A stretch of 58,322 nucleotides of DNA, from positions 1-58,322 of the forward strand of contig NZ_SISB01000045.1 of the NCBI RefSeq assembly GCF_004310295.1. The letters run 5' to 3'. The DNA comes from Pseudomonas sp. BGI-2. Its GTDB lineage: Bacteria > Pseudomonadota > Gammaproteobacteria > Pseudomonadales > Pseudomonadaceae. The position numbers and the translations under genes are program-made. The notes under the pieces were generated by a model, which was given only the letters and a program-made list of their open reading frames with translations, was not told where the DNA came from and did not search any database. This document shows positions 16,817-26,038 of the stretch, one piece after another. The stretch's first letter is position 1. Each line of letters opens with the position of its first letter.

Positions 16817-17482
16817 ATGAGTCCCTCATCGCCCACCATTCTGCAAGACCGGGCCGCAGCCGGTCGGCGTCTCGTTGAACCGCTGCTCAAATACGCTCAT
16901 CGCCCCGACGTCATTGTTCTCGCCTTGCCCCGTGGCGGGGTGCCGGTGGCCTATGAAGTGGCCATCGCCCTGGAGGTTCGCCTCGACCTGATGCTGGTGC
17001 GTAAGCTCGGAGTGCCGTCCCATGAAGAGTTCGCGATGGGCGCGATTGCCAGTGGCGGCATACAGATCCTCAACGAACACGCACTGCGGGTGCACCCGAT
17101 TGATACGGCTACGTTCGATGCCGTGGTTGCCCGGGAAGCCCGGGAGCTGTTGCGACGTGAGCAGGCTTACCGGGGAACGCGGGCGCCGGTGCAGCTCAAG
17201 GATCAGGTGGTGATTCTGATCGACGACGGCCTGGCGACAGGCGCCTCGATGATGGCGGCGGTCCACGCGGTGCGGGTGCATGCGCCGGCTCGGATTGTCG
17301 TCGCCGTGCCGGTTGCTCCGATTGAGACGGCGGAGGCGCTGCGCAGTGAAGTGGATGAGCTGATTTGTCCGTTGATTCCCGAGTGGCTGATGTCGATTGG
17401 CCGTTGGTACATGGATTTTTCCCAGACTTCGGATGCGGAGGTCATCAGGTTGTTGCAGCGGGCGTGGCAGAAAACATCCTGA
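16817..17482 (+). CDS. Phosphoribosyltransferase-family protein
   Basis: The 221-residue protein has a type I phosphoribosyltransferase fold: the PRPP-binding motif VVILIDDGLATGASM at about 130-144, preceded by VIVLALPRGGVPVAYEVA and LDLMLVRKLG in the N-terminal half. This matches the COG1926-type predicted phosphoribosyltransferases, often found alone or fused to hydrolases, whose substrate is unknown. GAGGAGG precedes the ATG. A palindromic hairpin (ATGGGCC/GGCCCAT, 17508-17528) follows the stop. Confidence 0.85.
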   Translation: MSPSSPTILQDRAAAGRRLVEPLLKYAHRPDVIVLALPRGGVPVAYEVAIALEVRLDLMLVRKLGVPSHEEFAMGAIASGGIQILNEHALRVHPIDTATFDAVVAREARELLRREQAYRGTRAPVQLKDQVVILIDDGLATGASMMAAVHAVRVHAPARIVVAVPVAPIETAEALRSEVDELICPLIPEWLMSIGRWYMDFSQTSDAEVIRLLQRAWQKTS

Positions 17483-17595
17483 AACGGAGCTAAAAGCATG
17501 GGTAGCAATGGGCCACTGGGCGGCCCATCCTTATGAGCGATGAATTAATAATCACCAGCCCAAACCTTCGGCCTGCGTGAGTGCCACGGTAACGC

Positions 17596-17841
17596 TTGTT
17601 CGATCCGGCCCTGCTGAAAGATGCGTTGTGTGCCGGTGAAGGGCTGAGCCTGGGGATGGATCAAAGCATGCAGGCCGATGTGGAAGCGGGGCGGTTGTGC
17701 CTGGTGTTGCCTGAATGGATTGGACCGCCACAGGATCTGAATGCTGTCACGGCGCGCGAGCACTTGCCGTCGCCGAAGGTCACGGCGTTTGTCGGGTTTT
17801 TGAGGCGCGGATCGGAGAGGGTTCAGCGCTGGACAGAGTGA
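17596..17841 (+). pseudogene. Remnant of a LysR-type regulator (C-terminal end only)
   Basis: The frame LFDPALLKDALCAGEGLSLGMD, then a run ending in VLPEWIGPPQDLNAV and REHLPSPKVTAFVGFL is the end of the effector-binding domain of a LysR regulator of the kind that carries AREHLPSPK near its C-terminus. About 80 of roughly 300 residues remain; the DNA-binding part is absent and there is no ribosome binding site. It marks the left edge of the GIY-YIG/SIR2 insertion, which may have caused the truncation. Confidence 0.7.
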
Positions 17842-17911
17842 TGGCTAATTAGTAGCCTCGGGCCGCCGATGTTGTCGGCAACATGAAGCTGCCGAAAATT
17901 TGAGATGAAAG

Positions 17912-18313
17912 ATGCCTATTTCCACAACTGTACTACGTGACTCTCTGGCGACCACCGCAGCCATCGCGCGCTCGTGGTTTGAAGACTGTGCAGAAATTAA
18001 AACCAGAAAGCAGTTTGAAGCTCGCGGGGAGTTGGGCGATGCAGGCTTGGGGGCTGTTTACGTTTACTTCTCGGAAAAAGGCAAGGCTGTCTACGTGGGC
18101 GAGACAGGCAGGAAAGTCAAAGCAAGGCTTCATGATGAAATGTCGCCACACAAAAGTAAGGACTGGTGGAGTAGTTGGTCGTATATGCGTTTTGTTGCAC
18201 TTGAATGTGATGTCGATCGGCTGGTGATTGAATCGTTGCTGATCGCTATATATGAGCCGGGTGGAAACATTAAACCTAAAGCGAAAAACATTGGATCGCT
18301 GTTCCCTCTGTAG
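17912..18313 (+). CDS. GIY-YIG-like nuclease, small
   Basis: A 133-residue protein with a GIY-YIG-type core: VYVYF at 49-53 in the GIY position, YVG at 61-63 in the YIG position, R72 after it, E107 (VIESLLIAIYEP) as the likely metal ligand and N119 downstream. The family cuts DNA with one catalytic Arg/Tyr centre and a Mg2+-binding Glu. The fold fills the whole protein, so it lacks a separate DNA-binding domain. The ribosome binding site is weak. It is the first of three codirectional genes, 60 bases before a second GIY-YIG gene and close to a SIR2 gene. Confidence 0.7.
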   Translation: MPISTTVLRDSLATTAAIARSWFEDCAEIKTRKQFEARGELGDAGLGAVYVYFSEKGKAVYVGETGRKVKARLHDEMSPHKSKDWWSSWSYMRFVALECDVDRLVIESLLIAIYEPGGNIKPKAKNIGSLFPL

Positions 18314-18373
18314 CTGGGTCAGGAAGCTTCATCTTAAAGGGTATTCACACGGGATCAGGGACGCCAATCGATC

Positions 18374-19135
18374 ATGACTGCACGAGACAAACAAGGCAGA
18401 GAGCTTTACCGACATTTTGATGAGACCGATAAAATGCTTTATGTCGGCATCTCTCTGAGTACCGCCTCGCGGCTATCGCAGCACCGACGGTCTTCCCAAT
18501 GGGCGGATGACATTGCCTATATAAAAATCGAACGGTTCCCCACTCAGGCGTTGGCTGCCGAAGCGGAAAAGCAAGCAATCATCCGCGAGAACCCGATCTG
18601 GAATGTGGTGCATAAGCCTGTCCAAGTGACTGCGGGTGTACCGGCAAGTCGGGAGAACTCCAGGAAGTCCAGGCAAACAACCTATCCCTTCGATGTTTCC
18701 AATGTGGCGCGGTGTCTGCGTGAAACAACCGCATTGGTTGCCCGTACGGTGGGTTATGCCAGCCATATTTGCCTGGAAAAATTTCCCGGGACCCATTCGT
18801 TTGTCAGCGTGATTCTGGAGATGAAAGAAGCGGTCTTTTCTGAAGAACTGCGACTGGATCAACTCTTCAATGCCGAATCACCTGAACCCGCACCGGGGCG
18901 ACGATTCAGATTGATCACACAAACCACGCATCATGAGCCTGGCACTGTCGTAGACAAGTGTGATTTCACCCTTATTACGCCTCAGTGGCTGTCTAAATTG
19001 TGTGAGGAGTGCCTGAGGCGGCGCGACGATTTTGATCAGGTGTTTGAACGGGATAACCAGCCGGCGATTGCCGAATTCGCGCGGCTGTTCGAGACATTCA
19101 ATACCCATTCCGATTTTCAATGCAGCGCCGGCTGA
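18374..19135 (+). CDS. GIY-YIG nuclease-domain protein with extra C-terminal domain
   Basis: Residues 9-82 are a GIY-YIG domain: ELYRHFD (GIY strand), MLYVGIS (YIG strand), RLSQHRRS with R33 and H37, then the Glu-rich helix AAEAEKQAIIRENPIWN with the metal-binding Glu and N77. Residues about 100-253 are an additional domain that I do not recognise (mixed, no membrane helix). Ribosome binding site is poor. It ends 34 bases before the SIR2 gene, in one probable transcription unit, so the extra domain may couple nuclease action to the SIR2 protein. Confidence 0.8.
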   Translation: MTARDKQGRELYRHFDETDKMLYVGISLSTASRLSQHRRSSQWADDIAYIKIERFPTQALAAEAEKQAIIRENPIWNVVHKPVQVTAGVPASRENSRKSRQTTYPFDVSNVARCLRETTALVARTVGYASHICLEKFPGTHSFVSVILEMKEAVFSEELRLDQLFNAESPEPAPGRRFRLITQTTHHEPGTVVDKCDFTLITPQWLSKLCEECLRRRDDFDQVFERDNQPAIAEFARLFETFNTHSDFQCSAG

Positions 19136-19169
19136 AGTCGTTGCACATTAACTTTTCAAGGATTACCTG

Positions 19170-20918
19170 GTGGCATTGATCTCTGATGACGCTACATCGC
19201 GACTGGCATTCTCCTTGGCGGAGAATAAAGGCGTTTACGCTGTTCTGATCGGTTCCGGACTGTCCCGTTCAGCCAAAATCCCGACCGGTTGGGAAAATAC
19301 CCTGGATTTGGTCAGACGTGCAGCAGAGGCCCGCGGTATTGGGCCGCAGCCTGATTGGGCGGCTTGGTACAGGGCGACAGAAAACGTTGAGCCAAACTAT
19401 TCGACATTGCTCGCAGAGCTGGCAACGACGGCGGCTGAGCGTCGGGCGCTGATCCAGGCCTACGTGGAGCCGACCGCGCAAGAGCATGAGAATGGCGAGA
19501 AGATTCCCACCGCGGCTCACAAAGCACTGGCTCAGCTGGTCAAGTCGGGTCATGTACGCGTCGTGATCACGACTAACTTTGACCGGTTGATGGAAAATGC
19601 GCTGCGCGAGATTGGTATCGAACCGACGGTCATTTCCTCTGAGGACGCGCTCTCAGGTGCCGAGCCATTGATCCACGCCAGATGTTATGTGCTGAAGCTG
19701 CATGGTGACTACAAAGATACGCGGATTCTGAATACTGAAGATGAGCTTAATCGTTACCCGGACGCAGTAAACACACTGCTTCATCGACTGTTTGATGAGT
19801 TCGGTTTGATCGTTGCCGGTTGGTCGGGTGTGTGGGACGAGGCCTTGCGCACCGCAATACTGCGTGCCGGCGGCCGGCGCTATACAACGTTTTGGCTGAC
19901 GCAAGGCGCCCCTGCTGAACGGGCTGCGGCGCTTATTGCACATCGCAGTGCCATCTTGGTGAAGGGCACCAACGCTGATGGGTTTTTCACTCAGTTGAAG
20001 AACAAAGTGCACACAATTGCCGAGTCCAGGCTTGAGAGTCCGCAAAGCATTGAACTCCTTGTCGGAATGGTTAAAGGCTTTCTTGGCAAACCGGAACACC
20101 TGATCCAGCTGGATGAGCTGATTGCGCAAGAGACCAAGCGACTTACTGAAAACCTGGAAGTGTTGATGGCAGATATGCCGGCAAAGCCGGTTTCGCATTT
20201 GATTACGACCTGCGAGCAGCTAGTCGAAGGTCTGGCCCGCGTTGCTACGGTTCTGGGACGATGGGGGAAGGACATCGACCACTCGCTAATGCTTGAAGTG
20301 ATCAAGGCGTTATTGAGTTTCGCTCAGCAGTCCAGTGCAAGTGACCTCACGTTAAACAAGATGCGGATGTACCCGGCATTTCTGATCTTCAACGCTTACG
20401 GGGCAGGTCTTTCGAGGGCAGGGCGTTGGGAAACCATGAATAAACTGGTCAACTATTCACTGGTCCTTCGGTCGTCTCCGACGCGAGTTGCAGGAGCGCT
20501 TTTCTGGACCCTCGCTTTTGAAGCATCGACAAAATCGGTCTGGAAAAATTTAGCCGGCTATGAGCAGTTCTCTTCGCCGTTGAGTCAACGTGTATGCGTA
20601 CTCGTTTCACAATGGGCAGATAGTTTTCTGGGTGCTGCTCATAATGCGAAGGTCCAATTTGCACGCTTCGAGTTATGTTGCGCCTTGAACCAGACCCGGT
20701 GGGATAGTGCCAGGCGATCCAATTTGTTCCAGCACGGCGCTGATAAAGTGGTTGTTGGTGTTTTGGCGGAGGACAGGGAAGTGTTCGAAGAGATCCGAAA
20801 CGAACTGGTCGGAGGAGAAAGCACGCCGGCATTTCTAAAGGCAGGATTCAAAACGATGGACGAAGTGTTCCTCGACAGGCTCTTCAGAAATATCCAGAGC
20901 CACTTTCAACCCAGCTGA
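19170..20918 (+). CDS. SIR2-domain protein, probable defence NADase
   Basis: The 582-residue protein has an N-terminal SIR2-like domain: LIGSGLSRSAKIPTGWE (GSG 28-30) for NAD binding, ITTNFDRL (TTNFD 134-138), LKLHGDY with the catalytic H178, and IVAGWSG at 214-220. Such SIR2 proteins in bacterial defence (e.g. Thoeris ThsA, DSR, SIR2-HerA) deplete NAD+ on phage infection. The C-terminal part (about 300-582) is helical and unassigned, perhaps the sensor or oligomerisation part. Start GTG at 19170 has AAGGA seven bases upstream. Pairing with two GIY-YIG genes is not a combination I can match to a named system; defence is inferred. Confidence 0.82.
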   Translation: MALISDDATSRLAFSLAENKGVYAVLIGSGLSRSAKIPTGWENTLDLVRRAAEARGIGPQPDWAAWYRATENVEPNYSTLLAELATTAAERRALIQAYVEPTAQEHENGEKIPTAAHKALAQLVKSGHVRVVITTNFDRLMENALREIGIEPTVISSEDALSGAEPLIHARCYVLKLHGDYKDTRILNTEDELNRYPDAVNTLLHRLFDEFGLIVAGWSGVWDEALRTAILRAGGRRYTTFWLTQGAPAERAAALIAHRSAILVKGTNADGFFTQLKNKVHTIAESRLESPQSIELLVGMVKGFLGKPEHLIQLDELIAQETKRLTENLEVLMADMPAKPVSHLITTCEQLVEGLARVATVLGRWGKDIDHSLMLEVIKALLSFAQQSSASDLTLNKMRMYPAFLIFNAYGAGLSRAGRWETMNKLVNYSLVLRSSPTRVAGALFWTLAFEASTKSVWKNLAGYEQFSSPLSQRVCVLVSQWADSFLGAAHNAKVQFARFELCCALNQTRWDSARRSNLFQHGADKVVVGVLAEDREVFEEIRNELVGGESTPAFLKAGFKTMDEVFLDRLFRNIQSHFQPS

Positions 20919-20990
20919 TTACTGATACTCGAAGTCCTGTGTCGGTTGCAGGAATCAGCTACACGATCCAATGGTCAAGGAAAGCGTTAA

Positions 20991-22118
20991 ATGGCACTCA
21001 GGGTGATGGTGATCGGTGGCTACGGAAATTTCGGCAGCATCGTTTGCAGGCATTTAGTCGCGATGCCGGGCGTAGAACTGGTGATCTCGGGCCGCGACTC
21101 ATACAAGTTGAAGTGCAAGGTTGATGAACTCAAAACCCAGTCCGGCCGTGTCTGCGAGAGTTGGTGCGGCGATGCCATGGGCACCGGGTTCGGGGCAACG
21201 CTGAGCGCGATGGGCATTCAGTGGGTGGTCCATACCGGCGGCCCGTTTCAGGGGCAATCCTATGCCGTAGCGAAAAGCTGCATCGACGCGGGCGTGAGCT
21301 ACTGCGATTTGGCGGACTGCCGCACCTTCGTCAATGGCATTGATGTGCTCGACGCCCACGCAAAGCAGGCCGGCGTGGCCATTCTCAGTGGTTGCAGTTC
21401 AGTGCCGACGCTGTCGTCGGCGCTCATCGACCAATACTGCTATCGCTTCAAACGCATCGACTCGATCGAGCATGGCATTTCTTCCTCGGCCCAGATGCCG
21501 GGCCTTTCGACGGTCGAAGGTGTGTTGGCCTACGCGGGTAAACCGATCAAGCAGCTCAAGAATGGCCAGGTGCACGAAGTGTCGGGCTGGCAGGACCTGA
21601 CCTTGCGCAAGATGCCTCAATTGGGGACCCGCGTTCTGTCCAATGTCGATGTGCCGGACATGGATATTTTCGCCGGCCGCTACGGCGCGCATACCTTGAG
21701 TTTCAAGGCAGGCTCGGGACTGAAACTCGGTGGCGTGGCCAACTACGTGCTCGCCGAGGCGCTGAGAATCGGGCTGGTGCGTGATTCTGCGGCTTGGGCG
21801 GCACGGCTGCATCGCTGGGGGACGTGGTTCGAGCGATTCGGCGATGGCCTGAGTGCGATGTACATCGACGTCGAAGGGCAGGGCGTTGATGGGCAACCGC
21901 TGTCCATGACCGTGCAATTGACGGCGCACAACGACAAGGGCCCTGAAATCCCCAGCTGCGCGGCCGTCGCGTTGGCGGCAAAACTGGTCGCGGGTTACGC
22001 ACCGGCCCCCGGCGCCCGTCCTTGTGTGGGCGAGATCAGCGTCGACGAGTACATGGCCGCGATCAACGACCCGGCCAATCTGCACTTGTCCGTGCGCTTT
22101 ACTGACGAGCAGGGCTGA
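20991..22118 (+). CDS. Saccharopine dehydrogenase-like NAD(P)-binding protein
   Basis: The 375-residue protein starts with a Rossmann motif VIGGYGNFGS (GGYGNFG 9-15) and keeps the layout of saccharopine-dehydrogenase-like/short-chain reductases: WVVHTGGPFQGQ, then DAGVSYCDLADCR. No membrane anchor. Family members act on varied carbonyl or imine substrates or are uncharacterised. AAGGAAAG lies upstream of the ATG. The stop is two bases before the DUF2269 membrane gene, so the two are translationally coupled and probably function together. Confidence 0.82.
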   Translation: MALRVMVIGGYGNFGSIVCRHLVAMPGVELVISGRDSYKLKCKVDELKTQSGRVCESWCGDAMGTGFGATLSAMGIQWVVHTGGPFQGQSYAVAKSCIDAGVSYCDLADCRTFVNGIDVLDAHAKQAGVAILSGCSSVPTLSSALIDQYCYRFKRIDSIEHGISSSAQMPGLSTVEGVLAYAGKPIKQLKNGQVHEVSGWQDLTLRKMPQLGTRVLSNVDVPDMDIFAGRYGAHTLSFKAGSGLKLGGVANYVLAEALRIGLVRDSAAWAARLHRWGTWFERFGDGLSAMYIDVEGQGVDGQPLSMTVQLTAHNDKGPEIPSCAAVALAAKLVAGYAPAPGARPCVGEISVDEYMAAINDPANLHLSVRFTDEQG

Positions 22119-22120
22119 GC

Positions 22121-22612
22121 ATGCTCTATCTGTGCCTGAAGTACCTGCACGTTGTTGCCGCGATATTCCTGTTCGGGTTCGGCATGGGCTCGTACCTCTA
22201 TTTGATCGCGGCCAGTCGCACGGCCAACCCGCAAGTCATCGCGCACGTGGCCAGGATGGTGGTGCGCTTCGACACCTGGATTACCACCCCGGCAGGCTTT
22301 ATTCAGATCGCCACGGGTTATCTGCTGATGAAAGTCTCCGGGCTGCCCATGTCCACGGAGTGGATTCTGACTTCGTTGATCATTTTCCTGTGCGTGGGTT
22401 CGCTGTGGCTTCCGGTGTTGGTGCTGCAGAAGCGCCTGCACGTGATAGCGTTGAGCGCGGTGGAAACCGGCGAGGGGCTCGACGCGCAATACCGGTCGGT
22501 CTACAAGAAATGGTTCTGGATGGGCGTGGCGGGTTTTGCGGGGATGTTTGTGATCGTGATGATGATGGTCACGAAGATGACGCCGATGCAGCTGGTTGAG
22601 GCGGTGGTCTAG
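22121..22612 (+). CDS. DUF2269-family membrane protein
   Basis: A 163-residue protein with four hydrophobic helices (about 5-27, 50-70, 78-100, 128-150) and the histidine-bearing first helix LKYLHVVAAIFLFGFGMGS typical of DUF2269. Family function is unknown. Its ATG follows the preceding stop by two bases, indicating an operon with the saccharopine-dehydrogenase-like gene; such pairing occurs in other Pseudomonas and hints that the membrane protein serves that reductase, for instance as electron or proton partner. Confidence 0.8.
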   Translation: MLYLCLKYLHVVAAIFLFGFGMGSYLYLIAASRTANPQVIAHVARMVVRFDTWITTPAGFIQIATGYLLMKVSGLPMSTEWILTSLIIFLCVGSLWLPVLVLQKRLHVIALSAVETGEGLDAQYRSVYKKWFWMGVAGFAGMFVIVMMMVTKMTPMQLVEAVV

Positions 22613-22652
22613 CGCAACGGCCACGCCTCACAGTTTGACTTGGCTTTGTCAT

Positions 22653-23399
22653 CTAATGAGTCTCAAGCCAGTCCTGAAACCGCGTCGCGCCGACGATGGG
22701 ATTGACGCCCGGTGTCAGCGACTGGTCATTGATCGGCGCACCAAAGTAAGGAACCGTGTCGTCCGCGACGGTCTGGCGCGGGTCCTTGGTGTGCTTCAGG
22801 TAATCGCTCGCGAACTCGATGAGGGGGCGGTTTTCAGGGCCGGCCAACTCGACGGTTTGATTGATCGGCGCTTTCAACGCAATGTCCGTCAGAACCGCCG
22901 CCACATCAGCCGAGGCCACCGGTTGCAGCGCGGCGGACGTCAAATGAATGGTGTCGCCTTCCTCGCGCCCGGAGTGAGCAATGGCATGGATAAACTCGAA
23001 GAACGGCGTGGCCCGCAGGATGGTGTAGGGAATACCTGACTTCTTGATGAGTTTTTCCTGGGCCATTTTCGCCCGGAAGTAACCACTGTCGAGCATCCGC
23101 TCGGTGCCGACGACCGACAGGGCAATATGGTGTTTGACGCCGTCGATCTTCTCCGCCGCGATCAGGTTATGCCCGGCGGTTTCGAAGAAGTGCAGCGCCG
23201 CGTGGTCCTCGAAAGAGGGCGAGTTCGCCACGTCGACCACCACGTCCGCACCTTTTAACGCCTCCGTCAGCCCTTCACCGCTGATGACGTTGACGCCGGT
23301 GCTCGGCGACGCCGCCAGGGCTTCATGCCCCAGGTCCTGCAGGTTCTGGCAGAGCTTGCTGCCGATCAGCCCGGTGCCACCGATGACGACGATCTTCAT
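22653..23399 (-). CDS. NmrA-like atypical short-chain dehydrogenase
   Basis: The 248-residue protein begins MKIVVIGGTGLIGSKL with the GGTGLIG NAD(P)-binding motif at 7-13 and lacks the YxxxK catalytic pair of classic SDRs; FRAKMAQEKLIKKSGIPYTILR is the usual NmrA-type segment. Such proteins act as NAD(P)H-quinone or redox sensors or reductases. GGGAG precedes the ATG. It converges on the DUF2269 gene and is divergent from the YceI gene. Confidence 0.85.
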   Translation of the reverse strand: MKIVVIGGTGLIGSKLCQNLQDLGHEALAASPSTGVNVISGEGLTEALKGADVVVDVANSPSFEDHAALHFFETAGHNLIAAEKIDGVKHHIALSVVGTERMLDSGYFRAKMAQEKLIKKSGIPYTILRATPFFEFIHAIAHSGREEGDTIHLTSAALQPVASADVAAVLTDIALKAPINQTVELAGPENRPLIEFASDYLKHTKDPRQTVADDTVPYFGAPINDQSLTPGVNPIVGATRFQDWLETH

Positions 23400-23581
23400 G
23401 TCCAGTCTCCCGATGCGGTGAGTGCTTCAGTCATTAAACACCTGCGCGGGTGGCGGTATCGGGCGCTGGTTCGCGTTGCCGACAGGTGGTCGGAAGTCTC
23501 GGCGCGAGGTGGAATAAACGGTGGTTCTTTGCTTTAGTCCACCTATCGCTGGCCAGCGAGTGCCACGACCGGAGCGCCCCC

Positions 23582-24151
23582 ATGAATTTTCGATTCCCGT
23601 CGTTATCCGTACTGGCTGCTGCGCTTGCCTTCGGCTTTTTCCCCTGTGCCGACGCGGCCGAATACACGCAAGTGAATGAAACCGCCAGCACCATCTCCTT
23701 TACCTACAAACAGTTCAGCTCGCGGGTGTATGGCACTTTCGGCAAGTTCAAGGCCACGCTTGATTTCGACACGGCCAACCCCTCAGCGGGCCACGCTGCG
23801 CTCACCATTCAGCTCGACAGCATCAACGCCGGCAGCGAAGACGCGAACACCGAGCTGCAAAAGCCTGCCTGGTTCGACGCGCAGAAGTATCCCGAGGCGA
23901 CGTTTGAGTCGACAGGAGTGAAAGCGCTGGCTGACAACCACTACACGATCACCGGCAAACTCACGCTCAGAGGCGTCACCCGAGAGGTGGCCGTTCCGAT
24001 CGTCCTGAAGGCAGAGAATGCTATCGGTATTTTCGATGGCCAGCTAACGCTCAAACGTAGCGACTTCAGGGTCGGCGAGGGTGAGTGGGCCAATGGCTTC
24101 GTTTCTGACGACATCAATATCCGGTTCCGCATGGTTGCGCCGCAGCGTTAA
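23582..24151 (+). CDS. Periplasmic YceI-family protein
   Basis: The 189-residue precursor has a signal peptide (MNFRFPSLSVLAAALAFGFF, cleavage after ADA near 27) followed by a YceI lipocalin-like barrel: a TISFTYKQFSSRVYGTFGKF strand pair, FDTANPSAGHAAL, ANTELQKPAWFDAQKYPEA and LTLRGVTREV. YceI proteins bind isoprenoid or amphipathic ligands in the periplasm and are often stress-induced. The ATG at 23582 has GGAG upstream; the frame is open further upstream but without a signal-like start. The stop overlaps that of the convergent gene on the other strand. Confidence 0.9.
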   Translation: MNFRFPSLSVLAAALAFGFFPCADAAEYTQVNETASTISFTYKQFSSRVYGTFGKFKATLDFDTANPSAGHAALTIQLDSINAGSEDANTELQKPAWFDAQKYPEATFESTGVKALADNHYTITGKLTLRGVTREVAVPIVLKAENAIGIFDGQLTLKRSDFRVGEGEWANGFVSDDINIRFRMVAPQR

Positions 24152-24591
24152 CGACAGGCATCAGCCACGGCCTTCTCGGCGCGTTCAATTTCCTGCTTGA
24201 TGTCAGTGGTGATGCGTTGTTCCTTGTGTTTCTGTTCTAGGAATATCTGACTCCCCTGGTTTTTCAACTCTGCGTCGGACGCGGCGTCCTGTGCCTGCAA
24301 CTCGGCAGCGTGTGCGTCTATGACGGCTTCAACCTCGGCATCATTCTTCGCGGTATCCAGGGCGGAGACTAATTTGTCGACTTCCGCTTTCTCGGCATCG
24401 GCATAAGCGTCGACGGACAGCCCGGCAGCCATCGCTCGTGCGCGAATTTGCAGGGTTTCCATATGCTGATGTGCTGTCTTGCACACTGCATCCTGCCGTG
24501 CGCTCTCAACCGCTTTCCATTCAATAAACCCATACGTCGTCACACTGATCACGGCCAGGGTGAGGATGGCGCTAAATAATTGGGCTCTCAC
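24148..24591 (-). CDS. Membrane-anchored coiled-coil protein
   Basis: The 147-residue protein has one N-terminal hydrophobic helix (RAQLFSAILTLAVISVTTYGF) and a long charged helical region, rich in Ala, Glu, Lys and Asp (about residues 40-145), that should form coiled coil and face the periplasm. Two Cys (C37-like and near the C-terminus) may pair. The start GTG at 24591 has GAGG nine bases upstream; a TTG start seven codons earlier is possible. No family recognised. Its stop codon shares the sequence TTAA with that of the convergent YceI gene. Confidence 0.65.
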   Translation of the reverse strand: MRAQLFSAILTLAVISVTTYGFIEWKAVESARQDAVCKTAHQHMETLQIRARAMAAGLSVDAYADAEKAEVDKLVSALDTAKNDAEVEAVIDAHAAELQAQDAASDAELKNQGSQIFLEQKHKEQRITTDIKQEIERAEKAVADACR

Positions 24592-24896
24592 ATTGCACAA
24601 CCTCAACAATCAGGGGAACAACCGTTTTGGGTGATGATCGCCAGAATCCATTCGAGGCCTAAAAAAGCGTAGCAGGACGGACGAGTTGCATGTGACGGCG
24701 GGATGTCATTTGACTTGATCACTACAAGGCATGGAGAGCGCACTTGTGTGCTATTACTTTTTGGGGCTTTCAAGTAGAAGCATGGACGCATAACCGTTAA
24801 TTAGCGCGTGCCCATGAGTCTTAATTGTTTGTTTGCCTGAGTGGCAAGGTGCCACAATCGTTTTTTTTGTCGCAGCATCATGATCAGGCGGATTAA

Positions 24897-26024
24897 ATGG
24901 GTGGCCCAGGATTTCGGCACGACCAGGATACTTTCATCGCCGCTCAGGTGCGCAGTGATCGATTGCATCAGCTATTCCACCAGTCATTCCCTGCGATTTT
25001 CGGCAGTTTTTTAGCCGCGCTCATGCTGTGCGGTCTGTGCTGGGAGCGCTTTGATCACACCGTCATTTTCTGGTGGATGGGGCTGCTGACAGCATCTTCG
25101 ATGCTGCGCATCCTGATGTTCGTTGCCTGGTTTCGCTGCCCTGAAAGTGAACGCACCCCGCAACGCTGGGAGAAGAGATACTGGTTCACGCTGGTGTTGT
25201 CCGCCAGTATCTGGGGGGCGGGCGCTGTAGCGGTGATGCCGGCAAACGACCTGTTGTCCCAGGCGTTGGTCATGCTCTTTGCCGTCGGCATGTCGGTCAG
25301 CGCCGTGTCGTGTTACTCGTCCTATCGATACATGACGTTGGCGTCCATTGGCCTGGTCTTGTTGCCGTGTACCGTCTGGCTGCTGTTTCAAACGTCAGCG
25401 ATGCAAGTCGGCATGGCGTTGGCCGTTATTGTGTTCGCCTCGTTCGTGGCCAGCGCGACACGCAAACTGTCCGAAGCATTGGAAACCGCCTTCCAGTTAA
25501 CCCGTGAAATGGAACGCGCTCATCGCATCTCTACTTATGCCGCACAAACCGACGAACTCACCGGCCTGAAAAACCGCCGCGCTTTTTTCGAGCACGCCCA
25601 GCAATTGTTCCATGACTGCAAAAACAACCGGTTACCCCTGTGCGCGGTGATGCTGGACATGGATCACTTCAAGCACATCAATGACACCTACGGTCATCAG
25701 GTCGGCGATCAGGTCTTGCGGCAAATGGGCGTGATCATTAACCGGTCCTTCCGCGATACCGATGTCTTCGGCAGGCTGGGTGGGGAAGAGTTCGCGATTC
25801 TGCTTCCCAATACGTCCATTGAAATCGCCCTTAACATCGCCGACCAACTTATCCAGTCTATCGGTGGATTGATGACCGGACCTGTTCACCGCATATCGGC
25901 GAGTCTGGGTGTTGCGGAAATGGAGGTCAGTGACAACGATTTGCAGAGTTTGCTGAATAACGCGGATAAAGCGCTGTATCGAGCCAAGGCGCGTGGACGG
26001 AATCAGGTGGCTGTTTCGGAGTAA
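24897..26024 (+). CDS. Diguanylate cyclase with membrane sensor
   Basis: The 375-residue protein has an N-terminal region with about six helices (residues 30-195) and a C-terminal GGDEF domain opening with TDELTGLKNRRAF. The active-site loop is GGEEF at 295-299, an active variant, and the inhibitory I-site RxxD (RDTD, 286-289) sits five residues before it, so product feedback is expected. It makes cyclic di-GMP from two GTP and would promote sessile behaviour. The sensor part resembles MASE-type domains without a clear named class. The ATG at 24897 has AGGCGG upstream. Confidence 0.9.
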   Translation: MGGPGFRHDQDTFIAAQVRSDRLHQLFHQSFPAIFGSFLAALMLCGLCWERFDHTVIFWWMGLLTASSMLRILMFVAWFRCPESERTPQRWEKRYWFTLVLSASIWGAGAVAVMPANDLLSQALVMLFAVGMSVSAVSCYSSYRYMTLASIGLVLLPCTVWLLFQTSAMQVGMALAVIVFASFVASATRKLSEALETAFQLTREMERAHRISTYAAQTDELTGLKNRRAFFEHAQQLFHDCKNNRLPLCAVMLDMDHFKHINDTYGHQVGDQVLRQMGVIINRSFRDTDVFGRLGGEEFAILLPNTSIEIALNIADQLIQSIGGLMTGPVHRISASLGVAEMEVSDNDLQSLLNNADKALYRAKARGRNQVAVSE

Positions 26025-26038
26025 AGGGTGAAGTCTTG

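Noticed and set aside
17508..17528. Perfect ATGGGCC/GGCCCAT hairpin as a terminator of the phosphoribosyltransferase gene
   Set aside because: The stem is good but no T run follows, so I note it in the gene entry without a separate terminator call.
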